Below are positions 19,631 to 28,574 of a DNA stretch of 64,000 bases, in pieces. Source of the stretch: Stutzerimonas zhaodongensis (lineage in GTDB: Bacteria; Pseudomonadota; Gammaproteobacteria; Pseudomonadales; Pseudomonadaceae). The stretch lies in the NCBI RefSeq assembly GCF_003696365.1, contig NZ_RFFM01000002.1, forward strand, positions 1,171,616-1,235,615, in the 5' to 3' direction. The notes beneath the pieces are model-generated. The model saw nothing but the letters and a program-made list of their open reading frames with translations. It ran no database searches and was not told the origin of the DNA. Each line of letters opens with the position of its first letter. The stretch's first letter is position 1. The position numbers were made by a program, and so were the translations under genes.

Positions 19631-20857
19631 ATGTCCACACACGCAAAACTTCTGCTGCGCCACCAACGCCCCTTCATCAAGTTCTGGTTCGCTCGCGTGT
19701 TCACCGCCAGCGGTTTCCAGATGCTCGCCGTTGCCATCGGCTGGCATATGTACGAGCTGACCGGCAGCGTGCTCGACCTCGGCCTGGTGGGCCTGGCCGA
19801 GTTCTTCCCCCGCCTGCTTTTCATTCTCTGGACCGGCCATGTCGCCGACCGTTTCGATCGTCGCCGGGTAGCGGCGCTGTGCCAGGGATTGCAGGGGCTG
19901 ATTGCCCTCTCGCTGGTACTTGGTGCAGGGGGGCTCGGGATAACGCGCGAAATGATCTTCGTCCTCGCTTTCCTGTTGGGCACTGCACGGGCCTTCGAAG
20001 GCCCCGCCACTCAGGCGCTGCTGCCGAGTCTGGTGCCCACTCAATTGTTCCCGGCGGCGGTAGCGGCCTCATCTTCAGCCATGCAAGCAGCTACCATCGT
20101 TGCCCCGGCACTCGGCGGACTGTTATTCGCCATCGGTCCGTTATGGGTTTATGGACCGGTAGCGCTGCTGTTCGCCCTGGCCTGCAGCCTGATGCTGAGC
20201 CTGCCGAAACGTCCCGCGCCGCCAAAGCAGACCGGCCCGGCGATGGACAACCTGCTCGCAGGGATGCGCTTCATTCGCAGCCGACCGGACATCTTCGGCG
20301 CCATTTCCCTGGACATGTTTGCCGTGCTGCTCGGCGGCGCCACGGCGCTGTTACCGGTATTCGCCAAGGACATCCTGCTCACCGGCCCCTGGGGCCTCGG
20401 GCTGCTGCGCTCGGCGCCAGCGGTGGGCGCACTGCTGATGTCGTTGTGGCTGGCACGCTACCCCATCAACAAGAAGGTCGGGCGCGTCATGTTCGCCGCC
20501 GTCGGGGTGTTCGGCGTTGCGACGATCGCATTCGGCCTGTCGACGTCGTTCTGGTTTTCAATGGGTGTGCTGGTGGTGCTGGGCGCTGCTGACATGATCA
20601 GCATGGTGATTCGCGGCGCTTTCGTGCAGCTGGAGACGCCGGACGCAATGCGCGGTCGGGTGAGTGCGGTCAATGGCCTGTTCATTGGCGCGTCCAACCA
20701 GCTCGGCGAATTCGAGTCCGGCCTGACGGCTCACTGGTTCGGCACGGTGCCGGCAGTGGTGATAGGTGGCGTCGGTACGCTGGTCGTCACCGCCACCTGG
20801 ATGAAGCTGTTCCCGACGCTGGCCAACCGCGACCAATTGCATCGGGATCTGAATTAG
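19631..20857 (+). CDS. MFS transporter (EntS-like exporter family)
   Basis: A 408-residue major facilitator with about 10-12 hydrophobic helices. The loop after helix 2 carries GHVADRFDRRRV (about residues 73-84), the MFS motif A equivalent (GxxxDRxxRR). The N-terminus FIKFWFARVFTASGFQMLAVAIGWHMYELTGS matches the MFS_3 (transmembrane secretion effector/EntS) group, which exports siderophores or drugs. The ATG at 19631 is chosen because it gives a short cytoplasmic tail before helix 1; an ATG at 19616 adds 5 residues. No siderophore genes are near, so the substrate is unknown. Confidence 0.85.
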   Translation: MSTHAKLLLRHQRPFIKFWFARVFTASGFQMLAVAIGWHMYELTGSVLDLGLVGLAEFFPRLLFILWTGHVADRFDRRRVAALCQGLQGLIALSLVLGAGGLGITREMIFVLAFLLGTARAFEGPATQALLPSLVPTQLFPAAVAASSSAMQAATIVAPALGGLLFAIGPLWVYGPVALLFALACSLMLSLPKRPAPPKQTGPAMDNLLAGMRFIRSRPDIFGAISLDMFAVLLGGATALLPVFAKDILLTGPWGLGLLRSAPAVGALLMSLWLARYPINKKVGRVMFAAVGVFGVATIAFGLSTSFWFSMGVLVVLGAADMISMVIRGAFVQLETPDAMRGRVSAVNGLFIGASNQLGEFESGLTAHWFGTVPAVVIGGVGTLVVTATWMKLFPTLANRDQLHRDLN

Positions 20858-20864
20858 CGGTTTC

Positions 20865-20943
20865 GGTGGAAGACGCTTCGCGGTCTTCCACCCCAGGGCT
20901 GATCAACCGTAGGGTGGAAACTGGCGAAGCCTTTCCACGCGTG
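20865..20943. repeat. Palindromic GTAGGGTGGA-type repeat cluster
   Basis: A perfect 10-bp hairpin GGTGGAAGAC/GTCTTCCACC (20865-20874 and 20883-20892) is followed by GTAGGGTGGAAACTGGCGAA and a partial inverted arm TTTCCACGC. It sits in the 93-base gap between two convergent genes and may end both transcripts. A related unit lies at 27124-27211. Confidence 0.65.
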
Positions 20944-20950
20944 CCGTCTG

Positions 20951-23155
20951 TTACAACAACTTGTCCATGGTGATCGGCAGGTCGCGCACCCGCTTGCCGG
21001 TGGCGTGGTAGATGGCGTTACCTACCGCCGCCGCTACGCCAACGATGCCGATCTCGCCGACGCCCTTGGAACCCAGCGCGTTGACGATCTCGTCTTTCTC
21101 GTCGACGAAGATCACGTCGATGTCACCGATATCAGCGTTCACCGGGACGTGGTACTCGGACAGGTTGTGGTTCATGTAGCGACCCAGGTTGTGGTCGATC
21201 ATGGTTTCCTCATGCAGCGCCTGGCCGATGCCCCATACCACGCCACCGACGATCTGATTACCTGCGGTCTTCGGATTGACTACCCGACCGGCAGCCACTG
21301 CGCTGACGACGCGGCTGACTTTCACGGTGCGCAACGACTCGTCCACACGCACCTCTACGAAGATCGCCGAATGCGTTGCGGTCGAGTAGTCGTTGCGCTT
21401 CTCGCCCGGTTCGGCACTGGCCTCTGCCTCGATGACACCACTTGCGGCAACGATTTGCGTGAGCTCGACACCCTGCTCCGGTGACGCCTTCAAGCGCATC
21501 TGACCGGCGACGAACTCGACATCGTCCAGCTTGGCGCCGGTAAAAGGCGAGACGGGTGACTGCTGGGCGGCATCGAGCAGCTTCTCCTGAAGCGCCTCAC
21601 AGGCCTGCTGAACCGCAGTACCGACGGAGGAGACCGTGAAGGAGCCACCTTCAAGAGGGGCCTTCGACATGCTTGAGTCGCCGAGGCGGAATTCCACCTG
21701 ATTCATCGGCAGGCCCATGGCGGCCGCAGCGATCTGCGTCATTACCGTATAGGTTCCGGTGCCGATGTCCGAGGTCGCGCTGCTGACGATCAGACGCCCG
21801 TCAGGGTCCATACAGGCCTTGGCCGCAGCGGGCATTTGCATGGCTTCCCAGACACCGGTCGCCATGCCCCAACCGATCAGTTGATCGCCATCGCGCATCG
21901 AGCGCGGCTCAGGGCTGCGGCGCGCCCACCCGAAGCGCTCGGCGCCTTGCTCGTAGCATTGGCGCAGCTCCTTGCTCGAGTAGGGTTTGTCCTCGTTGGC
22001 GTTGCGATCGGAATAGTTGGTCAGGCGCAGCTGGACCGGGTCGACGCCCGTCGCATAGGCAAGCTCATCCATGGCGCTTTCCAGCGCATACACGCCAATG
22101 GTTGCACCCGGCGCACGCATATCCAGCGGTGTGTAAACATCCAGCGGGACCAGCTGGTAGTCGAGCTTAACGTTCGGGCACTTGTAGAGCATTCCCGACC
22201 ATTCGACTTCGTGCTCGGTGAAGTCCTCGAAGCGAGAGGTCTGGCCAATCGCCTGATGGGTTATCGCTTGCAGCTGCCCGTCGGCACTCGCGCCAAGGGC
22301 AAGACGCTGCACGGTCCTTGGGCGGTAACCAAAGGTGAACATCTGCTGGCGCTTGAGCGTGACGCGCACCGAGCGCTTGAGCTTGAGCGCCGCCATTACC
22401 GCCAGGGTGAGTTGATACTGGGGCCGCAAGCCAGAGCCGAATGCACCGCCGACGAAGGGCGAAAGAATGCGGATCTTGCCTTCCATGTCGAACACGCCTT
22501 CGAGATAGCGCATGCAGTTCTGTACACCCTGGGTCTTGTCGTAGATCTCCAGGTTACCCTCGGGGAAATAGTGAACGGTGGACGCATGCGGCTCCATCGG
22601 GTTGTGGTGCTCGACGGGCGTGCTGTACTGCACCTCGACCTTGTACTGGGCAGTGGCAAGGGCGCTATCCGCGTCTCCGCGCGGCTCCGGCAGCTCGGCC
22701 GGCGCCTTGTGCATGGTGTGCAGCTCGCTGAGCAGGTCGGTCCGGTGTGGCTCGGCGGCATACTCCACCTTGACCAGGCTGCCGGCATAGCGGGCCAGCT
22801 CCAGATTTTCCGCAACGACCAGCGCGATCGGCTGGCCGCTGTAAAGGATGCGGTCATTGAACAGCGGACGGAACGGCGAGCCATCGGCAGCATCGTCATC
22901 CTCGTAGGGCTCGTCATAGCTGGCGATCGGCGGGCGGTTCTGGTGGGTCAGCACCAGCGCTACGCCCGGCACCGCTTCGGCTGCGCTGGCATCGATACTG
23001 ACGATCCGACCACGGGCAACGCTGCTGTTGACCACGCTGCCATAGAGCAACCCGGGGACATCGAATTCACTGGCGTAATGCGCTTGGCCGGTGACTTTCA
23101 GCGGGCCGTCGACACGGTCGAGTGGCTTGCCGAAGGGGGAAGAAACGGAGTTCAT
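20951..23155 (-). CDS. Molybdenum hydroxylase, molybdopterin-binding (large) subunit, PaoC-like
   Basis: Catalytic subunit of a xanthine-oxidase-family aldehyde oxidoreductase. The 734-residue length fits the PaoC/YagR type of separate large subunit. An N-terminal a/b hammerhead domain covers about residues 10-130, then the Mo-binding domains. Molybdopterin motifs GGAFGSGLRPQYQL and DMRAPGATIGVYALESAMDE, and the catalytic glutamate in SKGVGEIGIVGVAAAVGNAI near the C-terminus, are present. The operon order is FeS, FAD, Mo, as in paoABC. Its ATG overlaps the stop of the FAD gene (ATGA). PaoC of E. coli holds the cytosine dinucleotide form of the cofactor; that this is so here is inferred. The substrate is probably aromatic or aliphatic aldehydes, not shown. 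Confidence 0.88.
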   Translation of the reverse strand: MNSVSSPFGKPLDRVDGPLKVTGQAHYASEFDVPGLLYGSVVNSSVARGRIVSIDASAAEAVPGVALVLTHQNRPPIASYDEPYEDDDAADGSPFRPLFNDRILYSGQPIALVVAENLELARYAGSLVKVEYAAEPHRTDLLSELHTMHKAPAELPEPRGDADSALATAQYKVEVQYSTPVEHHNPMEPHASTVHYFPEGNLEIYDKTQGVQNCMRYLEGVFDMEGKIRILSPFVGGAFGSGLRPQYQLTLAVMAALKLKRSVRVTLKRQQMFTFGYRPRTVQRLALGASADGQLQAITHQAIGQTSRFEDFTEHEVEWSGMLYKCPNVKLDYQLVPLDVYTPLDMRAPGATIGVYALESAMDELAYATGVDPVQLRLTNYSDRNANEDKPYSSKELRQCYEQGAERFGWARRSPEPRSMRDGDQLIGWGMATGVWEAMQMPAAAKACMDPDGRLIVSSATSDIGTGTYTVMTQIAAAAMGLPMNQVEFRLGDSSMSKAPLEGGSFTVSSVGTAVQQACEALQEKLLDAAQQSPVSPFTGAKLDDVEFVAGQMRLKASPEQGVELTQIVAASGVIEAEASAEPGEKRNDYSTATHSAIFVEVRVDESLRTVKVSRVVSAVAAGRVVNPKTAGNQIVGGVVWGIGQALHEETMIDHNLGRYMNHNLSEYHVPVNADIGDIDVIFVDEKDEIVNALGSKGVGEIGIVGVAAAVGNAIYHATGKRVRDLPITMDKLL

Positions 23156-24138
23156 TGGGCGGCTCCTTTGGCGGCGTCGGTCAGGGCGCGAACGATGGCG
23201 CGACGGCCCAGTTCGATCTTGAAGGCGTTGTGCTCGAAGCCGCTGGCACCTTGCAGCAGGATCTCCGCGGCGGCGGTGAACGCAGCCTCGTCAGCCGTCT
23301 TGCCGACCAGCACTGCCTCCGCTTCGGCCTTGCGCCAAGGTTTATGCGCCACGCCGCCCAAGGCGATTCGCGCGCTTCTAATGCTGTCGCCCTCCATGTC
23401 CAGCGCAGTTGCCACTGAAACCAGTGCAAACGCATAAGAGGCGCGGTCACGCACCTTGAGGTAGCTGCTGTGCGCGGCAAAGCCCTGCGCCGGCAGTTCA
23501 ACCGCAGTAATCAGCTCGCCGTCGACCAGCGTGTTGTCGCGCTCGGGTGCATCGCCCGGCAACCGATGGAAGTCGGCGAATGCGATTTGTCGCTCACCTT
23601 GTGGGCCTTTCACGTGCACTACCGCATCCAGTGCCGCCATGGCTACGCACATGTCCGAGGGATGGACGGCGATGCAGGCATCGCTGTGACCGAGAATGGC
23701 GTGGATGCGATTCAAGCCGTCCCGCGCGGAGCAGCCGGTGCCGGGCTCACGCTTGTTGCACGGCGTAGTGCTGTCATAGAAGTAGTAACAACGGGTGCGC
23801 TGCAGCAGATTGCCGCCGGTGGTCGCCATGTTGCGCAGCTGAGGCGATGCGCCAGCCAGTATCGCCTGGGACAGCAACGGGTAGCGCTGTTCCACCAGAG
23901 GATGCCAAGCCAGGTCCGCATTGCTTACCAGGGCGCCGATGCGCAGGCCGCCGTCTGCGGTCTCTTCGATATCGGCCAGCGGTAGCTGGGTGATGTCGAT
24001 CAGCTGGGAAGGACGGGTAACGTTCTCCTTCATCAGGTCGAGCAGATTGGTACCGCCGGCAATGTAGCGGCTGTCCGGACGGAATTGTCCGATGGCTTCA
24101 TCGACACTACTGGGGCGCGCGTAGCTGAAGGGATTCAT
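23152..24138 (-). CDS. Molybdenum hydroxylase, FAD-binding subunit with extra FeS loop, PaoB-like
   Basis: FAD-containing electron-transfer subunit, 328 residues. The N-terminal FAD motif is RYIAGGTNLLDLMKENV (about residues 24-40), and a second is SPQLRNMATTGGNLLQRTRC (about 104-123). Directly after it the chain carries RCYYFYDSTTPCNKREPGTGC, cysteines spaced as in E. coli PaoB, where an additional [4Fe-4S] cluster is bound in this loop. A CO dehydrogenase flavoprotein C-terminal domain follows. The start overlaps the stop of the FeS gene and its stop overlaps the start of the Mo subunit, so all three are translationally coupled. It passes electrons from the Mo site to FAD and on to an acceptor. 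Confidence 0.87.
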   Translation of the reverse strand: MNPFSYARPSSVDEAIGQFRPDSRYIAGGTNLLDLMKENVTRPSQLIDITQLPLADIEETADGGLRIGALVSNADLAWHPLVEQRYPLLSQAILAGASPQLRNMATTGGNLLQRTRCYYFYDSTTPCNKREPGTGCSARDGLNRIHAILGHSDACIAVHPSDMCVAMAALDAVVHVKGPQGERQIAFADFHRLPGDAPERDNTLVDGELITAVELPAQGFAAHSSYLKVRDRASYAFALVSVATALDMEGDSIRSARIALGGVAHKPWRKAEAEAVLVGKTADEAAFTAAAEILLQGASGFEHNAFKIELGRRAIVRALTDAAKGAAQ

Positions 24139-24668
24139 GGCGTCACCTCTCGGGCACCAGCCAGGCGCTCGCGAGTTTCCGCCGTGGCATCCTCGATAGC
24201 AGCGACGATGTTCGGGTAGGCACCGCAACGGCACACGTTGCCGCTCATCTGCTCGCGCAGTTCGTCACGGGTCTGGGCACGCCCTTCGGCGACCATGCCC
24301 ACCGCTGAGCAGATCTGCCCCGGCGTGCAATAGCCGCATTGGAAGGCGTCGTGTTTGACGAATGCAGCCTGCATGGGATGCAGCTCTTCGCCGTGGGCCA
24401 GCCCTTCGATGGTGGTCAACTCGGCGCCGTCGTGCATTACGGCCAGGGTGAGGCAGCTGTTGATGCGCTTACCATTGAGCAGCACCGTGCAGGCCCCGCA
24501 CTGGCCGTGGTCACAGCCTTTCTTGGTGCCGGTCAGATGAAGTTGCTCACGCAACAGATCGAGCAAGGTGGTCCAGGGATAAACTTCCACTTCGCGGCGC
24601 TGGCCGTTCAGTTGAAGCGTGATGGAACAGGTGGAAATCCCGCCTGCAGCGGTAGACGTTTCGCTCAT
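24135..24668 (-). CDS. Molybdenum hydroxylase, 2Fe-2S subunit, PaoA-like
   Basis: Small iron-sulfur subunit, 177 residues. The N-terminal plant-type ferredoxin domain has GCDHGQCGACTVLLNGKRIN plus SC, ligands for one [2Fe-2S] cluster. The C-terminal helical domain has QCGYCTPGQ and NVCRCGAYPN for the second. The ATG at 24668 gives a 22-residue lead before the ferredoxin fold. E. coli PaoA is exported by Tat with a twin-arginine leader; here the N-terminus (MSETSTAAGGISTCSITLQL) shows no twin arginine, so this complex is probably cytoplasmic. First gene of the three-gene operon. Confidence 0.88.
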   Translation of the reverse strand: MSETSTAAGGISTCSITLQLNGQRREVEVYPWTTLLDLLREQLHLTGTKKGCDHGQCGACTVLLNGKRINSCLTLAVMHDGAELTTIEGLAHGEELHPMQAAFVKHDAFQCGYCTPGQICSAVGMVAEGRAQTRDELREQMSGNVCRCGAYPNIVAAIEDATAETRERLAGAREVTP

Positions 24669-24788
24669 GACAGCCTCACGGTTTGGGGGGCTTCGGGGGC
24701 CTGTTCTTTGCAGGATCGCCGAAGACCTCAGGCATTTGGATGCGCTTTCCGTGCGCCTAGGGGTACGACTGCCAGCGTTGAAAAAACG

Positions 24789-24806
24789 TTCAGCCTGCGG
24801 GCTGAA
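24789..24806 (-). terminator. Intrinsic terminator after the MocA-like gene
   Basis: TTCAGCC-TGCG-GGCTGAA is a perfect 7-bp hairpin. Read on the minus strand it is followed by CG and six Ts (plus-strand AAAAAACG at 24781-24788). It separates the MocA-like gene from the downstream FeS-FAD-Mo operon, so they are separate transcripts or the operon is partly read through. Confidence 0.8.
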
Positions 24807-24883
24807 AGGCTTCGAGTGGCGGCCGGCAGGCATAGAGCACCATCATCGGCCCGCCTCGACGATGAGGAGCCATGCGGCCGATT

Positions 24884-25486
24884 TCAGACGGGGCGCCGAT
24901 CCTCGGGGCGGTCGATATCTTCGAGAGCGCCTGGATCGTCGACATCAACGTCGGTCACTGAGCCAGCCGCGAACAACGCTTGCGCACCCCGCTCGCCATC
25001 CAGGGCGATCAGTTGGGTGCGATAGCCGCTGCCGATGCCGCGGGGGTTGCCGCGCTGCCCCCCGTAAGAGGGCACCACGAGATGTTCCTGCTGAATTTCA
25101 GATGCAATCCGGCGAATGGTTTCGGGACGCAGGTACGGCATGTCTCCAAGCGCAACGAGCCAGCCGCGCTCGGCGGGATAGTGTGCAACGGCCTGCGCCA
25201 AGCTATGGCCGAGTCCATTGGTTCGTACCGACAGCACCTCAGCGCCAAACCGGCCAGCCTCTTGGTCGAGCCAGGCACGCAGCGCAAGGTTGTCTTCCCG
25301 GGTAACGACGACAAGCCGCTCGGTGATCCCCGCGAGCGATGCAAGCGTCCCCGCCAGCACCGTCGGTGCAGCAGGCGCATCACGGGCGGGAACGAGCAGC
25401 TTGTCTTCACCCGATCGCTCGCGGTAACGACTCCCCTGCCCGGCTGCCAGCACCAGCGTGCACACACCCAGGATCGGCTCAGACAT
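24884..25486 (-). CDS. MocA-like nucleotidyltransferase (molybdenum cofactor cytidylyltransferase family)
   Basis: A 200-residue NTP-transferase (GT-A fold). The N-terminal nucleotide-binding segment is VLAAGQGSRYRERSGEDKLL (about residues 12-31), a MobA/MocA-type LAAGxGxRxG...K motif, and WLVALGDMPYLRPETI (about 108-123) has the metal-binding GDMP. Next to a PaoABC-like hydroxylase, the likely role is transfer of CMP from CTP to the molybdopterin cofactor to give the dinucleotide form these enzymes use. It lies 215 bases upstream of the hydroxylase operon with a terminator between. A related role in other NTP transfers cannot be excluded. Confidence 0.8.
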   Translation of the reverse strand: MSEPILGVCTLVLAAGQGSRYRERSGEDKLLVPARDAPAAPTVLAGTLASLAGITERLVVVTREDNLALRAWLDQEAGRFGAEVLSVRTNGLGHSLAQAVAHYPAERGWLVALGDMPYLRPETIRRIASEIQQEHLVVPSYGGQRGNPRGIGSGYRTQLIALDGERGAQALFAAGSVTDVDVDDPGALEDIDRPEDRRPV

Positions 25487-25823
25487 GGGCCGACGTGCTC
25501 GCGGTTATTCGGCCAGCAAAGCACAGCGGCTTCATTGGCGGGCTGCTCCGATGAGTCATCACTGTTCTCAATTAACTATAGCGGTCATCGCGTGATGCCC
25601 TTGATGCGTGGGTAAGCTCGCATCTGGACATGCCGCAGTTAAAAAGGTGGCAGCTGCGTGCCGATCAGAACCGGCTGGTCAGCCTAATCAAATTCAACCC
25701 GGTGGGGTGACGGTGTAAGATGCGCCGCTTTTGCGGGCAACGCCCGGATGAGCTTTGCTGTACTAGCGAGTCGTCCCTGAGACCACCCCCACGCATCACC
25801 GACCGGCAAGAAGAGGAATCACC
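25487..25823. promoter_or_regulatory. Divergent region between MocA-like gene and purine permease
   Basis: This 337-base stretch holds no gene that I can support. It must contain the two divergent promoters. The permease ribosome binding site AAGAGGAA is at 25811-25818. I looked for a purine or guanidine riboswitch before the permease and did not recognise one. Confidence 0.4.
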
Positions 25824-27119
25824 ATGCTGGAGAAGCTGTTCCAACTCAAGGCGCACAACACCACGCTGCGCACCGAGATCCTCGCCGGTCTCACGACCTT
25901 CCTGACGATGGCCTATATCCTTTTCGTCAACCCGAGCATCCTCGCCGAGACGGGCATGGACCATGGCGCCGTGTTCGTCGCCACCTGCCTGGCCGCGGCC
26001 ATTGGCTCGGCGATCATGGGCCTGGTCGCCAACTACCCGATCGCCCTGGCACCGGGCATGGGCCTTAACGCCTTCTTCACCTACACCGTGGTGCTGACCA
26101 TGGGTTACACCTGGCAGACGGCGTTGGGTGCGGTGTTCCTCTCGGGTGCGATCTTCTTTCTGCTGTCGATCTTCAAGATCCGCGAGTGGATCATCCACAG
26201 CATTCCGCTGGCGCTGCGTTCGGGTATTGCCGCCGGTATCGGGCTGTTTCTGGCAATCATCGCGCTGAAGAATGCCGGGATCGTGGTCGACAATCCGGCC
26301 ACGCTCGTCGGCCTCGGCGACCTCACTGCCGGCGGCCCGCTGCTTGCCTGCCTCGGCTTCTTCCTCATCGCTGCGCTGGCTTATCGCAAGGTAACGGGCG
26401 CCGTGATGATCGGCATCCTGGTTGTCACCGGGCTCTCGATTCTGCTCGGCCTGTCCGAACTCAACGGTGTCGTATCGATGCCGCCCTCCCTGGTTCCAAC
26501 ATTTATGGAGCTGGACATCATGGGCGCGCTGGACATCGGCCTGCTCAGCGTCATCTTCGCCTTTCTATTCGTGGACCTGTTCGATACCTCCGGCACCTTG
26601 ATCGGTGTGGCGCAGAAGGCCAACCTGCTGGACAAGGACGGTAAAATGCCGCGTCTGGGTCGCGCACTGCTAGCCGACAGCACCGCGACCATGGCGGGCG
26701 CCGCCCTTGGCACTTCGACCACCACCAGCTACATCGAATCGGCAGCGGGCATCAGCGCCGGTGGGCGCACTGGCTTGACCGCCTGCGTGGTGGCGCTGCT
26801 GTTCCTGCTCAGCCTGTTCTTCGCCCCACTGGCCGGCGCCGTACCGGCTTATGCGACGGCACCAGCGCTGTTGTTCGTCGCCGTACTGATGATGAGCAGC
26901 CTGGCCAATATCGATTGGGAAGACCTCACCGTCGCCGCACCGGTTGCCATCGCTGCGCTGGCTATGCCGCTGACCTTCTCCATCGCCAACGGCATTGCCT
27001 TCGGTTTCATCGCCTGGACGGCTATCAAACTGCTCGCCGGCCGCTGGCGCGAGCTGAGCCCGGCGATGTGGATCCTTTCGATCCTGTTCGTGATCAAGCT
27101 GGGCTGGTTCGCCGGTTGA
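25824..27119 (+). CDS. NCS2-family purine (adenine/hypoxanthine/guanine-type) permease, AzgA-like
   Basis: Inner-membrane proton symporter for purine bases, 431 residues, about 12-14 transmembrane spans. The AzgA subfamily pattern is clear: TLRTEILAGLTTFLTMAYIL at the N-terminus, LAPGMGLNAFFTYTVV in helix 3, VDLFDTSGTLIGVAQKA near residues 249-265, and GTSTTTSYIESAAGISAGGRTG near 293-314, which carry the substrate-binding residues. This subfamily includes E. coli PurP/AdeP (adenine) and GhxP/GhxQ (guanine, hypoxanthine); which base is used here cannot be read from the sequence. Single-gene unit, followed by a palindromic repeat. Confidence 0.9.
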   Translation: MLEKLFQLKAHNTTLRTEILAGLTTFLTMAYILFVNPSILAETGMDHGAVFVATCLAAAIGSAIMGLVANYPIALAPGMGLNAFFTYTVVLTMGYTWQTALGAVFLSGAIFFLLSIFKIREWIIHSIPLALRSGIAAGIGLFLAIIALKNAGIVVDNPATLVGLGDLTAGGPLLACLGFFLIAALAYRKVTGAVMIGILVVTGLSILLGLSELNGVVSMPPSLVPTFMELDIMGALDIGLLSVIFAFLFVDLFDTSGTLIGVAQKANLLDKDGKMPRLGRALLADSTATMAGAALGTSTTTSYIESAAGISAGGRTGLTACVVALLFLLSLFFAPLAGAVPAYATAPALLFVAVLMMSSLANIDWEDLTVAAPVAIAALAMPLTFSIANGIAFGFIAWTAIKLLAGRWRELSPAMWILSILFVIKLGWFAG

Positions 27120-27123
27120 CGTC

Positions 27124-27211
27124 GTAGGGTGGATGACGCTTCATCCATCCAACAGATCGCATAGCAAGGGGGATGGATGAAGCGCCAGCTGCGCGCCCCG
27201 ATCCACCCTAA
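27124..27211. repeat. Long palindromic repeat GTAGGGTGGATG...ATCCACCCTA
   Basis: The unit opens with GTAGGGTGGATGACGCTTCA and closes with an inverted GATCCACCCTAAG; inside it GGATGGATGAAGCGCC inverts the first GACGCTTCATCCATCC. The nested inverted repeats fill most of the gap between the permease and trmA. It is related to the element at 20911-20943 and a fragment near 11164. Likely a REP/BIME-type element acting at the permease mRNA 3' end. Confidence 0.75.
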
Positions 27212-27238
27212 GATTTACCTACTTGCCCAAGAGTCTCC

Positions 27239-28327
27239 ATGAGCCGTCCGCAATTCGACCCCGCCACCTACGATGCCCAACTCGCCGAGAAAGCCGCCCG
27301 GCTGGTGGAACTGCTGGCGCCCTTCGAAGCACCCGAGCCGGAAGTCTTCGATTCGCCGCGTGAGCATTATCGGCTGCGCACGGAGTTCCGCCTGTGGCGC
27401 GAGGACGGCCAGCGCCACTACGCGATGTTCGAACAGGGCGACAAGCACACCCCTATCCTGATCGATGAGTTCCCCATCGCCAGCCGCCGCATCAACGAGC
27501 TGATGCCGCAGCTCAAGGCAGCTTGGCAAGCCAGCGAGACCCTGAGCTTCAAACTGTTCCAGGTCGAGTTTCTAACCACGCTTTCCGGCGATGCGCTGAT
27601 CACCCTCGCCTACCACCGCCCGCTGAACGACGTCTGGCAGGTAGAAGCCGAAGGGCTCGCGGCGAAGCTTGGCGTAAGCATCGTCGGGCGCTCCAAGGGC
27701 AAGCGCATCGTCATCGGCCGGGATTACGTGACAGAGCAACTGACCGTTGCCGGCCGCGTCTTCAGCTATCGCCAACCTGAAGGCGCCTTCACCCAGCCCA
27801 ACGGCGAGGTGTGCCAGAAGATGCTGAACTGGGCGTATGACGTCCTTGGCGAGCGCACCGATGATCTACTCGAGTTGTACTGCGGCAACGGCAACTTCAC
27901 GCTGCCGCTGGCCACCCGGGTGCCCAAGGTGCTGGCCACCGAGATCAGCAAGTCCTCGGTGAACGCCGCGCTGGCCAACCTGGACGATAACGGCATCGAC
28001 AACGTGACCTTGGTACGTCTGTCGGCTGAGGAACTGACCCAGGCACTCAACGAGGTTCGCCCGTTCCGACGGCTCGCCGGCATCGATCTGAAAAGCTACA
28101 ACTTCGGCAACGTCTTCGTCGACCCACCCCGCGCGGGCATGGACCCGGACACTTGCGAGCTGACGCGTCGCTTCGAACGCATCCTCTACATTTCCTGCAA
28201 CCCGGAAACGCTGGCCGCCAACATCGCCCAGCTGCAAGACACCCATCGCATCGAACGTTGTGCCCTGTTCGACCAGTTCCCGTATACCCATCACATGGAG
28301 TCGGGCGTTTTGCTGGTACGGCGCTGA
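27239..28327 (+). CDS. trmA: tRNA (uracil-54-C5) methyltransferase
   Basis: Forms ribothymidine at position 54 in the T-loop of tRNAs with S-adenosylmethionine. At 362 residues it lacks the TRAM domain of RlmC/RlmD, as expected for TrmA. SAM-binding [16 protein letters not shown] is near residues 209-224, DPPRAGMD near 296-303, and the nucleophile Cys320 in [12 protein letters not shown]. The N-terminal [21 protein letters not shown] region is family-typical. Single gene after a palindromic repeat. No defect. Confidence 0.94.
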   Translation: MSRPQFDPATYDAQLAEKAARLVELLAPFEAPEPEVFDSPREHYRLRTEFRLWREDGQRHYAMFEQGDKHTPILIDEFPIASRRINELMPQLKAAWQASETLSFKLFQVEFLTTLSGDALITLAYHRPLNDVWQVEAEGLAAKLGVSIVGRSKGKRIVIGRDYVTEQLTVAGRVFSYRQPEGAFTQPNGEVCQKMLNWAYDVLGERTDDLLELYCGNGNFTLPLATRVPKVLATEISKSSVNAALANLDDNGIDNVTLVRLSAEELTQALNEVRPFRRLAGIDLKSYNFGNVFVDPPRAGMDPDTCELTRRFERILYISCNPETLAANIAQLQDTHRIERCALFDQFPYTHHMESGVLLVRR

Positions 28328-28574
28328 GGAAGTGTTTCCAAAGTGAGAAGCAGCGCTGGGACCACGGGCGGCAGGCTCTAACTCGGGACCAGCGCGGCAG
28401 CGAAGCATCCGAGCCGCAGCAGTAACGCCAGGTGTTCGAAGCCGTGTTTTGTGCACGAACGCGCATCTGGAAAATTCGCCCTCTCGGCTTTGACATCCAT
28501 CAAGGCCCGAATCAGGAAGCGCACTATCGTCGCCCCGCCGTTGACCGACAGGTCAACTCAGACGAGGAGCGACC

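Noticed and set aside
19591..20592. 333-codon plus-strand frame overlapping the MFS gene in another frame
   Set aside because: The MFS frame has transmembrane helices and motif A; the other frame is Arg/Pro-rich and has no features.
21836..23437. 533-codon plus-strand frame opposite the molybdenum hydroxylase genes
   Set aside because: It is antisense to two genes with intact catalytic motifs; long open antisense frames are expected in high-GC DNA and its translation shows no motif.
25600..25823. Riboswitch before the purine permease
   Set aside because: No purine aptamer core or other known fold could be recognised by eye; a covariance-model search would be decisive.
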